Assembly: GCF_900177625.1 (NCBI RefSeq)
Contig: NZ_FXAU01000001.1
Location: 860,644-924,643 of the forward strand
Direction: 5' to 3'
Source of the DNA: Sphingobacterium psychroaquaticum
GTDB lineage: Bacteria; Bacteroidota; Bacteroidia; Sphingobacteriales; Sphingobacteriaceae
Length of the DNA stretch: 64,000 nucleotides
The notes below the pieces were generated by a model. That model was given only the letters and a program-made list of their open reading frames with translations. It was not told the origin of the DNA and did no database searches. How positions within the stretch are numbered: position 1 is the stretch's first letter; every line of letters begins with the position of its first letter. The position numbers were made by a program, and so were the translations under genes. Below are positions 25,701 to 33,756 of the stretch, one piece after another.

Positions 25701-26026
25701 TTTACGAAAACAGATGGACAATCGATAACCCGAGCAGTGAGCATCCACGGATTACCGACCGTAGTGACCAATATTATTCCTACAACAATACGTACTGGTT
25801 ACGGAGTACCAATTACCTGCGCTTGAAGAATGTGGAGCTCGGTTACAACTTGCCTAGTCATGTGCTGGAAAAGATAAAGATAAGTAACCTCAGACTGTAT
25901 GTCAGTGGACTTAATCTATTGACATGGAGTAAGGTAAAGGTGTATGATCCGGAGTCGACAAACCAACTGGGACAATATTACCCACAAGCGCGGTTAATCA
26001 ACGCTGGGGTTATGGTTTCATTCTAA
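22790..26026 (+). CDS. SusC/RagA-family TonB-linked outer-membrane transporter
   Basis: The 1078-residue protein has a signal peptide (hydrophobic stretch to ~38, ending '...SAYAATV'). A carboxypeptidase-regulatory-like domain follows (~50-130: 'VKGTIRDALTNAPVAGVTVQ'), then the SusC TonB-box/plug 'NIDEVVVVGYGVQKRENVVG', 'GADPSIKIRG'-like 'DGSSIKIRGTNTLGDSGPLI', 'VLKDASAAIYGARAANGVI', and a long beta-barrel ending in '...RLINAGVMVSF' with terminal Phe. It imports nutrients, typically glycans, with the SusD lipoprotein encoded next (10-bp gap). The substrate cannot be inferred because no glycoside hydrolase gene is adjacent. ATG at 22796 is an alternative start. Confidence 0.95.
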   Translation: MLMRTNRHYKKELKKLFWIGSAVLACTGYSSFGNSAYAATVLTVHNGIPQDGITVKGTIRDALTNAPVAGVTVQIVGTNMATTTDENGQYLLQRVPANGSLSFNMIGKDLVTLPVNNQSVIDVALTDSNANIDEVVVVGYGVQKRENVVGSVVAVKGAELQKSPSVNVSNAIAGRVPGVIATNGGGEPGYDGSSIKIRGTNTLGDSGPLIVIDGIPARQGGFERLNPADIENISVLKDASAAIYGARAANGVILVTTKRGKSGKPKLSYNFNQGFSQPTVIPKLADAVEYSEMRNELEIYKLPVNEWANALKGFGTEDKYVRPNGTTITAPFTREDVTLFKDGSDPWGHPNTDWYKAALKNWSPQQRHNLQIDGGSEDVRYLLSLGYQDQDGYYKKSATGYSQYDFRINLDANISPYIKTQFGVLGRQEDRNYSTKSAGTIFRMLMRGNPTMPAFWPNGMPGPDIEHGENPVVITTDQTGYNRDKRYYLQTNGQVDITNPWVEGLKLSLTASVDKYMKKTKLWQTPWYLYTWQGAYEDDGVTPKLVRGIRGPAEPRLTQGDEDQLNILLGGVLSYDKKIGDHSLSLLAGVNRETIRNDYLSAFRRYFLSDNIDYLFAGGDAEKDNNGGAWERARLNYFGRVGYNYKSKYMAEFLWRYDGSYMFPEDSRYGFFPGVMLGYLVSEENFWKNNVPFVNYFKIRASYGQMGNDNVYYDGALQEYQYFSTYAFGSYIVGGEMVKSLFEKRVPNNFITWEVANNYNLGFDFQFFGGKMNAEFDIFKNSRNSILWRRNASIPQSTGMTLPAENIGKVDNSGWEFNVGWRDKVGEVGYSVSVNGGYAKNKIIFWDEAPGSPAWQQSTGRAINAGLYYIYDGVFKDQAEIAANTLDYSAITNNLRPGDMKYQDYDGDGKITPEDRVRRNKNTDPTFQGGVNLGLTYKNFDLSVLFQGATGGELRVGTDESGAIGNYLHDFYENRWTIDNPSSEHPRITDRSDQYYSYNNTYWLRSTNYLRLKNVELGYNLPSHVLEKIKISNLRLYVSGLNLLTWSKVKVYDPESTNQLGQYYPQARLINAGVMVSF

Positions 26027-26036
26027 AATTTAAAAC

Positions 26037-27908
26037 ATGAACAAACTCAAATATATGATCTGTATGGCAAGCATAGGCATGCTTGCGATTTCCTGCAACG
26101 ATGATTTTGTAAGCACCCGACCGTTGGGAGAGGCTTCGGATGAAGCGGTATGGAAGGATGCTGCGTTGTCACAGGCTTTCGTTTTTGACATATACAATGG
26201 CTTTGGGGTCGGTGGTTTCTATGAGCAACAGATGGCTTCCATGACGGATGAAGCGTTGTTTACACACCCGGGAAGAAATATAAATACGGTAACGGAAAGT
26301 CGTTCTAATCCGGCCGAGCAAGGCTACATTATGGACACATATCAGTATGGTAATCTTTATACACGTATCCGTGCCACCAATATTGCAATCGGAAACTTAC
26401 GCAATCCTAAGTTTGATAATCCGACGCGTGCTGCGCAGCTGCTGGGGGAAGCGTATTTCCTGAGGGCATATTACTACCAGCAATTGGTACGTTTCTATGG
26501 CGCTGTACCTTTGGTAAACCAAGTGTATAAGCTGGGCGAAACGGATTATACAAAGGAACGGGGGACTTATGCTGCATGTGTTGATTTTATCGTTAACGAC
26601 TGCGATTCGGCCGCGTTGCTCCTTAAAGGTATGGCCAAGGTGGATGGGCGTGCGAACGAGGTGGCCGCATTGGCACTGAAAGCGCGGGTGCTAACGTATG
26701 CCGCCAGTGACCTGTATGATAATGCAACGGCAAAGGCGAAGTCCCCAACGATTGCCGCTTATGCGAAGGCGGAATATATCGGCTATCCTTCGGGCAGCCG
26801 TAGCGAACGTTGGCAAAAGGCAAAGGATGCTGCTAAATTGGTGTTGGATCATGCAGAGCACGCTTATAAATTGGACCTCACAGGACCGGTTTCTGCTACC
26901 GCTGGTCAAGCGAATTACAATGCCATTGCGATGGGTGGCGGTAGTAAAGTGGCTGATGCAGACGGTAAAAGGGATCTTATCTTAGGCCGTTTCTTTATTG
27001 ATCTAAAAGATGAACGTGGTGGCTGGGTCGGGCGTGATAATGGTCCGAACGGTTACCACAACTGGGCGGGAAATACGCCAACGCAGTTGTTGGTGGATGA
27101 CTATGAGTTGACTGATGGCACTAAGTTTAGCTGGAACAATGCTGCCCAGAAAGCAGCTCCCTATGAAAATCGGGATCCACGTTTTTATGCGACTATTCTG
27201 CACGATGGCGCCGGCTGGAAACCACGTACCGATGATGTGAAGAACCGGGATCCTTATAACCAGATTCAAACAGGACAGTATGAAATTGGAAATGGTTCGG
27301 GAACCAAAACAATACAGTATGGTTTGGATACCCGAAATAGTCCGGTGGAAGATTGGAACGGGTCGTATACCGGGTATTACTACAAGAAGTTTGTCGATAT
27401 GGATCCTGCGATTGTGGATCAAAATACGAGACAACGGATTCCATGGCCGGTTTTGCGCTACACGGAAGCGGTGTTGAACTATGTAGAAGCTTGTTTGGAG
27501 TTGGGCGAAGAGGCGGAGGCAAAGACGTGGTTGAATAAGGTACGGTATCGTGCGGGTATGCCAGCTATTACGGATAGTGGTGAGGCGCTGAAGGAACGCT
27601 ATAGAAATGAGCGCCGCGTGGAGTTGGCGTATGAAGAGCATCGCTTCTTTGATGCGCGCAGATGGATGATAGCCGGACAGACGATCGGACGTAAAGCAAC
27701 CATCATAAGTATTTTTGGTACGCTGAAGCCCGGGAAACAGGTTTCTGTGTATAAATATGATAAAGACAATTATACGTATAACTATACGGTGAATACGATT
27801 GACCCGGGGATTGAAAACAGGGTTTGGTTAGATAAGATGTATTTTTCTTCGTTCAATAGGGACGAGATGAATCGAAATACCAAGCTTACCCAAAACCCGG
27901 GATATTAA
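26037..27908 (+). CDS. SusD/RagB-family nutrient-binding lipoprotein
   Basis: The 623-residue product begins with a lipoprotein signal, 'MNKLKYMICMASIGMLAISC', with Cys20, and continues 'NDDFVSTRPLGEASDEAVWK' as usual for SusD. Conserved helical TPR-like parts follow: 'LLGEAYFLRAYYYQQLVRFYG' (here cut to 'GEAYFLRAYYYQQLVRFYG'), 'VAALALKARVLTYAASDLYD', and near the end 'VLRYTEAVLNYVEACLELG' and 'RRVELAYEEHRFFDARRW'. It caps the SusC barrel on the cell surface and binds substrate. A terminator directly after the stop ends the two-gene operon. Confidence 0.95.
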   Translation: MNKLKYMICMASIGMLAISCNDDFVSTRPLGEASDEAVWKDAALSQAFVFDIYNGFGVGGFYEQQMASMTDEALFTHPGRNINTVTESRSNPAEQGYIMDTYQYGNLYTRIRATNIAIGNLRNPKFDNPTRAAQLLGEAYFLRAYYYQQLVRFYGAVPLVNQVYKLGETDYTKERGTYAACVDFIVNDCDSAALLLKGMAKVDGRANEVAALALKARVLTYAASDLYDNATAKAKSPTIAAYAKAEYIGYPSGSRSERWQKAKDAAKLVLDHAEHAYKLDLTGPVSATAGQANYNAIAMGGGSKVADADGKRDLILGRFFIDLKDERGGWVGRDNGPNGYHNWAGNTPTQLLVDDYELTDGTKFSWNNAAQKAAPYENRDPRFYATILHDGAGWKPRTDDVKNRDPYNQIQTGQYEIGNGSGTKTIQYGLDTRNSPVEDWNGSYTGYYYKKFVDMDPAIVDQNTRQRIPWPVLRYTEAVLNYVEACLELGEEAEAKTWLNKVRYRAGMPAITDSGEALKERYRNERRVELAYEEHRFFDARRWMIAGQTIGRKATIISIFGTLKPGKQVSVYKYDKDNYTYNYTVNTIDPGIENRVWLDKMYFSSFNRDEMNRNTKLTQNPGY

Positions 27909-27921
27909 TGGGTGTAATGAG

Positions 27922-27951
27922 AAAGCGAGATTTTTATCTCGCTTTTTTTTT
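27922..27951 (+). terminator. Terminator of the SusC/SusD operon
   Basis: AAAGCGAGAT pairs with ATCTCGCTTT around a TTT loop and is followed by an eight-T run. Its position favours the downstream ATG (27983) as the start of the next gene. Confidence 0.85.
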
Positions 27952-27982
27952 GATGTTACTCAGATATATGCTAATTTTCTTC

Positions 27983-29857
27983 ATGCAAGAAAATCAACCG
28001 CATAAATCCCTCGACGACGTACATGAAAGTGTAGAAGTGCATAAAGGAAAATCGAAGTTCAGGCGCATGCTGAGCTTCTTTGGTCCCGCGTACTTGATTA
28101 GTGTCGGATACATGGATCCGGGGAATTGGGCAACGGACCTGGCGGGCGGGAGCCAGTTTGGCTATACACTGCTGTGGGTGTTGTTGATGAGCAATCTGAT
28201 GGCGCTCTTATTGCAAAGCTTATGCACCCGATTGGGGATTGTGCGGGGAAAGGATTTGGCGCAATGTAATCGGGAGATCTATCCCAAGCGGATGAATTTT
28301 GTGCTGTATGTGCTGGCCGAACTTGCGATTGCTGCTTGTGATTTGGCGGAGGTGTTGGGAATGGCAATTGGATTGAACCTCTTGTTCGGGATCGATATTA
28401 TATGGGGCGTGCTGATCAGCTTTGTGGATACGTTTCTCTTGTTGTACCTGCAACGGTTGGGGATGCGTAAGTTGGAGCTTTTTATTGTTGGGACGGTTAC
28501 CGTTATTGGCCTGTGTTTCTTGGTAGAGATGTTTTTTGCACAACCCGACCTGGGCGAAGTGGCGAAAGGTTTTATTCCTTCACTGCCCAATAATGCCGCG
28601 CTTTATATCGCTATCGGTATTATTGGCGCAACGGTGATGCCGCACAATTTGTATCTCCACTCTGCCTTGGTGCAAACCCGTAAGATTAATAAGGATTCCC
28701 CGTCGATCCGAAAAGCCTTGAAGTATAATTTCTTTGATAGTGCCATCGCATTGAATCTGGCTTTTTTTGTCAATGCGGCAATCCTTATTTTGGCGGCGGC
28801 GGTTTTTCATAAACGGGGAATGCACGATGTGGCCGAACTGCAAGATGCTTACCACCTGTTGGGAACCACCTTGGGATCCGCTTGGGCTCCTAAATTGTTT
28901 GCCATTGCTTTGATCTTGGCCGGACAAAGCTCCACGATTACGGGAACGCTTGCCGGACAGATTGTGATGGAAGGTTACCTCCGTTTGCGGATCAGTCCGC
29001 TGCTCCGACGCTTGATCACCCGCTTGCTGGCGATTATCCCGGCGGTGATCGTGATTCTAATCTATGGCGATAAGGAGGTGGGACAGATGCTTATCTTCTC
29101 GCAGGTGTTGCTGAGTATGCAGCTTGCTTTTGCCGTTATCCCCTTGATTCACTTTGTAAGTGATAAAGAAAAGATGGGCGAATTTGCGATCGGCTTTTTC
29201 AAGAAATCAATCAGTTGGCTCATTGCTGCAATTATTGCGGTGTTGAATTTTAAATTGGTATACGAAGAGGCTAAAGGGTGGTTGAAAAGTTCACCCAGTG
29301 TCCTGTTGGATGGCCTTATTTTAGCCGGAGCCTTTGGGCTCCTGGTTTTATTGGTCATGACGTTGATTTATCCGTGGCTCCTGAAACGAAGGGCCGTGAA
29401 AGCGGATGTGCACCGGGCTTTTGAAGATTTGGTTTTTTATGAAGCACCGGCATTTAATACGGTGGTACTGGCGCTGGATTTCTCGCAGTCTGATGAAAAG
29501 GTGGTCAGCCAAGCGCTGCGTCTTCCTGCGCAACGAAGTAAGTTGGTGCTGACCCATATTGTAGAGAGCGCAGCGGTGAAATATATCGGGCATCAAAGTG
29601 ATGATTACGAGACACGTGGAGATATGGCGCAATTGAAGCAGTATGCGGACTATTTTGTAGCAAGAGGATATGAGGTGAGTTATGAGCTGGGCTACAATAA
29701 TCGGGTGAAAGCGATCAAAGATTTATGCCATAAATATCAGGCGGATCTCTTGATCGTGGGGAGTCATGGGCATAAGGGATGGAAGGATATTGTATTTGGA
29801 GAAACAGTTAATAAATTAAGACATGCTGTTAAAATTCCGGTTTTAATAGCGCAATAA
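27983..29857 (+). CDS. NRAMP metal transporter fused to universal stress protein domain
   Basis: NRAMP/MntH proteins import Mn2+ or Fe2+ with protons. The first ~470 residues have the fold's ~11 membrane helices, with the metal-site motif 'DPGN' in 'YMDPGNWATD' (45-48) and 'MPHN' in 'VMPHNLYLHSAL' (~219). Residues ~500-624 form a universal stress protein (UspA) domain: 'FNTVVLALDFSQSDEKVVSQ' at its start and 'ADLLIVGSHGHKGWKDIVFG' with the G-x-H-G nucleotide motif near the end. The start at 27983 (M-Q-E-N) is preferred because an upstream ATG lies before the operon terminator. The Usp tail may regulate transport by nucleotide binding; this is inferred. Confidence 0.92.
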   Translation: MQENQPHKSLDDVHESVEVHKGKSKFRRMLSFFGPAYLISVGYMDPGNWATDLAGGSQFGYTLLWVLLMSNLMALLLQSLCTRLGIVRGKDLAQCNREIYPKRMNFVLYVLAELAIAACDLAEVLGMAIGLNLLFGIDIIWGVLISFVDTFLLLYLQRLGMRKLELFIVGTVTVIGLCFLVEMFFAQPDLGEVAKGFIPSLPNNAALYIAIGIIGATVMPHNLYLHSALVQTRKINKDSPSIRKALKYNFFDSAIALNLAFFVNAAILILAAAVFHKRGMHDVAELQDAYHLLGTTLGSAWAPKLFAIALILAGQSSTITGTLAGQIVMEGYLRLRISPLLRRLITRLLAIIPAVIVILIYGDKEVGQMLIFSQVLLSMQLAFAVIPLIHFVSDKEKMGEFAIGFFKKSISWLIAAIIAVLNFKLVYEEAKGWLKSSPSVLLDGLILAGAFGLLVLLVMTLIYPWLLKRRAVKADVHRAFEDLVFYEAPAFNTVVLALDFSQSDEKVVSQALRLPAQRSKLVLTHIVESAAVKYIGHQSDDYETRGDMAQLKQYADYFVARGYEVSYELGYNNRVKAIKDLCHKYQADLLIVGSHGHKGWKDIVFGETVNKLRHAVKIPVLIAQ

Positions 29858-29864
29858 AGATAGT

Positions 29865-30656
29865 ATGATGGATATTTCATTAAAAGGTAAAAAGGCATTA
29901 GTTGGGGGGAGTAGCTCCGGGATCGGAAAAGCGATAGCCTTGGTTTTGGCGGCGTGTGGCGCGGATGTTACACTCATGGCGCGTAATGAGGAAAAATTGA
30001 AGGATACATTGTTTAAGTTGGATACCACATTGGGGCAGCAGCATCAATACTTGGTGACGGACTTTGCAGATCCTGCGGGCTATAAGGCTACGGTTGAAGA
30101 TTTCTTTGCGCATAACGATATAGATATCTTAATTAATAATACGCAGGGACCGAAGGCAGGTGGTGTGCTTAGCAAGGCAGAAAGCGACTATCAGCAAGCA
30201 TTCGACTTGCTTTTCCAAAATGCGGTATGGACCACAGTGTTGGCGATTCCGCATATGCGGCAGCAGGGGTGGGGACGGATTATCAATGTATCGTCCATGA
30301 CGGTGAAAGAGCCTAGCCCCATGTTGATTCTTTCCAACACCATGCGTACAGCGCTCCTGAGCTGGGCAAAATCGCTTTCTACAGAACTGGCACCGGATGG
30401 GATTACCGTAAATGCGGTGCTTACCGGCTTTTTTGATACCGATCGGTTAAACAGTCTGATGGAGATGCAGGCAGAACAGGGCGGTGTTTCTTTTGATGCG
30501 GTGAAAGCAGAGCGTATTGCTAAGATACCGGTAAAAAGACTCGGAGATCCGATGGAGTATGGCTATTTAGTTGCTTTTTTAGCGTCCGATTATGCTGCAT
30601 TTTTAAACGGTGCAGCCATCCCGTTGGATGGAGGAGCAAGTGTAGGGCTGTTGTAG
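29865..30656 (+). CDS. SDR-family oxidoreductase-like protein with altered active site
   Basis: The 263-residue protein has an SDR Rossmann fold: 'GGSSSGIGKAIA' near 14-25, 'ILINNTQGPKAGG', and 'GRIINVSSM' with the catalytic-type Ser. The usual Tyr-x-x-x-Lys is missing; the aligned stretch reads 'LILSNTMRTALLSWAKSL', placing Ser157 and Arg161 at those positions. It ends normally with 'LNGAAIPLDGGAS'. Some FabG-like SDR subgroups share this variation, so it may use another mechanism or bind a ligand without being a classic reductase. ATG at 29865 or 29868. It follows the NRAMP gene by 7 bp and may be in its operon. Confidence 0.85.
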   Translation: MMDISLKGKKALVGGSSSGIGKAIALVLAACGADVTLMARNEEKLKDTLFKLDTTLGQQHQYLVTDFADPAGYKATVEDFFAHNDIDILINNTQGPKAGGVLSKAESDYQQAFDLLFQNAVWTTVLAIPHMRQQGWGRIINVSSMTVKEPSPMLILSNTMRTALLSWAKSLSTELAPDGITVNAVLTGFFDTDRLNSLMEMQAEQGGVSFDAVKAERIAKIPVKRLGDPMEYGYLVAFLASDYAAFLNGAAIPLDGGASVGLL

Positions 30657-30684
30657 GGGCGCCACGTTTTTCGTATCTTTAAGC

Positions 30685-31962
30685 ATGATTGCAGAAGAGT
30701 TGTTACACTTCGTCTGGCAATTAAGGCTTTTTAACCAATTCGAATTACGTAGCCAGACAGGCGAAAAAATCAAAATATTACATACCGGTTGGCATAACAG
30801 AAATGCAGGGCCCGATTTTATGCATAGCCATATCCTGATCGATGATTATGATTGGCATGGGCATGTTGAAATTCATGTGGACAGCGCAGATTGGCGTCGT
30901 CATCAGCATGATCGGGATCCGGCTTATAATAATGTGATCTTGCATGTCGTGTATAAAAAACCGATGCCCGTTACTCGGGCGGATGGTACGATTATTCCAA
31001 CGCTTGTCCTAAAGGAGCATGTGGATGGTCATTTACTGGATACGTATGCTGATATCATGAAAGGGTTCGATTGGATTCCATGTGCGCGGCATCTTCCTGC
31101 GGTAGAAATGCCTTATCGGATACAGATGTTGGATCGCGCACTCTCGGAGCGCCTCGAAACAAGGGCGGCCGATATTCAAACGTTAAGCAAGGAGATGCAG
31201 GGCGATTGGGAACGGGTGTTGTTTGTTATGGTATGTCGGGCTTTTGGGATGAAGGTCAATGCGGATACCTTTTTTGATTTTGGACGTGCCCTCAATTTTA
31301 ACTTGGTGAAACGATACCACCAGGAACCCCTGAAATTGGAAGCTTATTTTTTTGGAATGGCGGGTATGCTGAGAGGGGCTAAGGATGATAGCTACCTGCT
31401 GTCGTTACAGCGTGAGTATGGGTATTTGCAGGTGTTACACAACCTAACGGATAACGATCATTTCCAGTGGAAGTTCCTCCGGATGCGTCCTTTTAATTTT
31501 CCAACGATCCGTATGGCCCAACTGGCGGCACTGTATGGAGAAACTCCATATTGGTTTCAACGGATTAAATCGGCGGAACAGCCTAAGGACATATTTTCGT
31601 TATTCGAAAAAATAAAGGTAAATCTTTATTGGCAAAGTCATTTTCTATTTGCGAAGGAGACAAAGGTACATCGCGTAGGTTTAACGGAGACTTTTGCCTC
31701 GCACATTCTTATAAATGCTTTTATTCCGGTAATGTATAGCTACGCCCTTCTAGTTGGGGAGGAGGCGCTTCGTCTCAAAGCATTGGGTTGGCTTACACAT
31801 TTGCCGGCAGAGAAAAATAAGGTGACTACTTCATTTGATGCACTAGGTGTACCCATACACAATGCCGCCGATTCGCAAGCGGCATTGCAGGTATATCAGC
31901 ACTATTGCACGCACAAACAATGTTTGCGCTGTGCTATCGGGACTTCTTTATTTAGGCGCTAA
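30685..31962 (+). CDS. DUF2851 family protein
   Basis: The 425-residue protein begins 'MIAEELLHFVWQLRLFNQ', typical for DUF2851, followed by 'HTGWHNRNAGPDFMHSHILI' and 'DWHGHVEIHVDSADWRRHQH', with many conserved His and Asp residues. The C-terminal end has a four-Cys cluster-like 'YCTHKQCLRCAIGTSL'. The family is widespread in Bacteroidota and its function is unknown; the His/Asp-rich N-terminal motifs suggest a metal or nuclease-like site, which is an inference. It runs 28 bp after the SDR gene and converges with the ankyrin gene, overlapping it by 4 bp. Confidence 0.9.
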   Translation: MIAEELLHFVWQLRLFNQFELRSQTGEKIKILHTGWHNRNAGPDFMHSHILIDDYDWHGHVEIHVDSADWRRHQHDRDPAYNNVILHVVYKKPMPVTRADGTIIPTLVLKEHVDGHLLDTYADIMKGFDWIPCARHLPAVEMPYRIQMLDRALSERLETRAADIQTLSKEMQGDWERVLFVMVCRAFGMKVNADTFFDFGRALNFNLVKRYHQEPLKLEAYFFGMAGMLRGAKDDSYLLSLQREYGYLQVLHNLTDNDHFQWKFLRMRPFNFPTIRMAQLAALYGETPYWFQRIKSAEQPKDIFSLFEKIKVNLYWQSHFLFAKETKVHRVGLTETFASHILINAFIPVMYSYALLVGEEALRLKALGWLTHLPAEKNKVTTSFDALGVPIHNAADSQAALQVYQHYCTHKQCLRCAIGTSLFRR

Positions 31963-32630
31963 ACGACCTTTAAGATTTCGGCAATCTCTTTAAATCCTTT
32001 TTCTTGTGCCAGATCACTTGCATAAAGTCCGGTGTCGGTCTTGATACTGATATCGGCGCCATTCTCCAACAGTAAAATAATCATTTCGATATTTCCTTGT
32101 TGTGCAGCAAGGTGCAAAGGTGTAATACGAGAGCTTTGTACTACATTGACAGCGGCTCCGCCTTCTACGAGCATTTTACTGATGGTATCAAACTTACCGG
32201 TAATGGCCGTATGGAGTGGATAAACATGGTAACCGTTCTGTGAAGAGATGTTTGGATCCGCATGTTTCGCCAAAAGAAGACGAACCACCTGTTCCTGTCC
32301 AAAATGAGTAGCGATTCCAAGCGGGGTAAAACCGTGCGATGATAGTTCATCGATTACGTCTGGCTTTTGTTGTACCATAAGTTCAACCTGTTGCGTCAGT
32401 CCAATCGCGCATGCTTCGTGCACGGTAATAGTCGTCAGGTGGTTTAGGATGGTCTTTATGACTTGCTCTTTGTGGTAATAACAAGCGAGCAGTAGCGGCG
32501 AAATATCATGGCTTGTCTTTTCCCGTAATAACTCGGGTGCATTAACCAATAATATCTCTAGGTCATGATGATTTCCCGTTTCTATGTATTCTTCTAACTT
32601 AAGTAAGCTCATCAGCATAATCTTTGTCAC
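31959..32630 (-). CDS. Ankyrin repeat protein
   Basis: The 223-residue protein holds about five ankyrin repeats, best seen in 'HGFTPLGIATHFGQEQVVRL', 'NGYHVYPLHTAITGKFDTIS' and 'SRITPLHLAAQQGNIEMIIL'. Ankyrin repeats mediate protein binding. No signal peptide is visible, so it is probably cytoplasmic. Several ATG codons close to the start (residues 1, 5, 7) are possible. Its promoter should lie in the 324-bp gap to the divergent flavin prenyltransferase gene. Confidence 0.85.
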   Translation of the reverse strand: MTKIMLMSLLKLEEYIETGNHHDLEILLVNAPELLREKTSHDISPLLLACYYHKEQVIKTILNHLTTITVHEACAIGLTQQVELMVQQKPDVIDELSSHGFTPLGIATHFGQEQVVRLLLAKHADPNISSQNGYHVYPLHTAITGKFDTISKMLVEGGAAVNVVQSSRITPLHLAAQQGNIEMIILLLENGADISIKTDTGLYASDLAQEKGFKEIAEILKVV

Positions 32631-32954
32631 GAATTAAATAAAAAAATACGGTAACTTTTATTATTGTTAATAATATTTGATTTGTGGACAAGTTAAGCGC
32701 TTGATTTTCAATAGCAGTATTCTTTTTTTTATATGGACGATGTCATTTTTCTTCGACATAAGTGTAGTTTATAGACTACAAAGAATTAAAAATATCTTAA
32801 AAGAATTTGGTTATCCTAATAATTAAGTTATTTTTGTTATGCCCTCCCCAAGGGCATGTTTTTCATAGGTAGATGTAGGGTCGGATATTCTATTCGGCCC
32901 TTATTTTTTTTACACCTTAATTCGGCCCTGTTTTAGTAGCTTTGCCTGTATAAT
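32631..32954. promoter_or_regulatory. Divergent promoter region upstream of ubiX-like gene
   Basis: The region contains no gene. A -7-like box TAGCTTTG lies at 32937-32944, only about 10 nt before the ubiX-like ATG; no clear -33 TTTG is at the right distance. The left half is AT-rich and should carry the promoter of the ankyrin gene. Confidence 0.45.
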
Positions 32955-33524
32955 ATGGTACAGAAGAAAAAGAAAATCGTAGTTTCCGTTACGGGTGCTA
33001 GCGGATCGATATATGCAAAGGTGTTGTTGGATAAGTTAATGCTTCTTTCCGACCAGGTTCAGGATGTTGCGGTCGTGATGTCTGACAATGCTAAAGATGT
33101 GTGGAAATTCGAACTGCAGAACGAATCGTATAAAGATTATCCCTTTACTTTTTACTCCAAGAATGATTTTATGGCACCTTTCGCATCGGGATCGGCTAAT
33201 TATGAAGCGATGATCGTGGTGCCTGCTTCGATGGGAACACTGGCACGAATTGCCCATGGGGTTTCTTCGGACTTAACGACACGTGCGGCCGATGTGATCT
33301 TGAAAGAAAGGCGCAAGCTGATTATGGTGACGCGCGAAACACCGTTAAGTACCATTCATATAAATAATATGCAATTGGTAACACAAGCAGGAGGGATCAT
33401 CTGTCCGGCCAGTCCGTCCTTCTACAGTCTACCCCAAAGCTTTGAGGATTTAGCGGCTACGGTGGTGGATCGGGTGCTTTCTCTTTGTGATATCCACGTC
33501 GATAGCTTTAAGTGGGGCGAGTAG
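32955..33524 (+). CDS. ubiX: UbiX-family flavin prenyltransferase
   Basis: UbiX attaches a dimethylallyl group to FMN to make prenylated FMN, the cofactor of UbiD decarboxylases. The 189-residue protein has 'VVSVTGASGSIYAKVLL' (FMN phosphate-binding loop), 'SDNAKDVWKFE', 'APFASGSANYEAMIVVPASMGTLARIA' (here key parts 'PFASGS' and 'VVPASMGTLARIAHGV'), 'RRKLIMVTRETPLSTIH', and 'AGGIICPASPSFYSLP'. Length and motif order fit the family. No ubiD gene is nearby. Confidence 0.92.
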   Translation: MVQKKKKIVVSVTGASGSIYAKVLLDKLMLLSDQVQDVAVVMSDNAKDVWKFELQNESYKDYPFTFYSKNDFMAPFASGSANYEAMIVVPASMGTLARIAHGVSSDLTTRAADVILKERRKLIMVTRETPLSTIHINNMQLVTQAGGIICPASPSFYSLPQSFEDLAATVVDRVLSLCDIHVDSFKWGE

Positions 33525-33546
33525 CGGTTTAATCTAAATTAAACAC

Positions 33547-33577
33547 TTGTGAGAAAAGGTAAATTTTTCTAAATTTG
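33547..33577 (+). promoter_or_regulatory. Promoter upstream of the dihydroorotase-like gene
   Basis: TTG (33547-33549) and TAAATTTG (33570-33577) are 20 nt apart, as in Bacteroidota promoters. The leader to the ATG at 33757 would be about 170 nt. Confidence 0.6.
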
Positions 33578-33756
33578 TACTTTAATGAGACAGTTCTCCA
33601 AATTGGTTGCTTGTGTTCAATATAGTATTGATTTTTCGCTAGAAAAAAAGCAGAACCTGTTTCGTAATAACACAGCTCCATCTTATCATTTTAACTTCCT
33701 TGATAAGGGTATAATAGATTGTAATTCATTGTTTTTAAAATATTTATATAATATAC

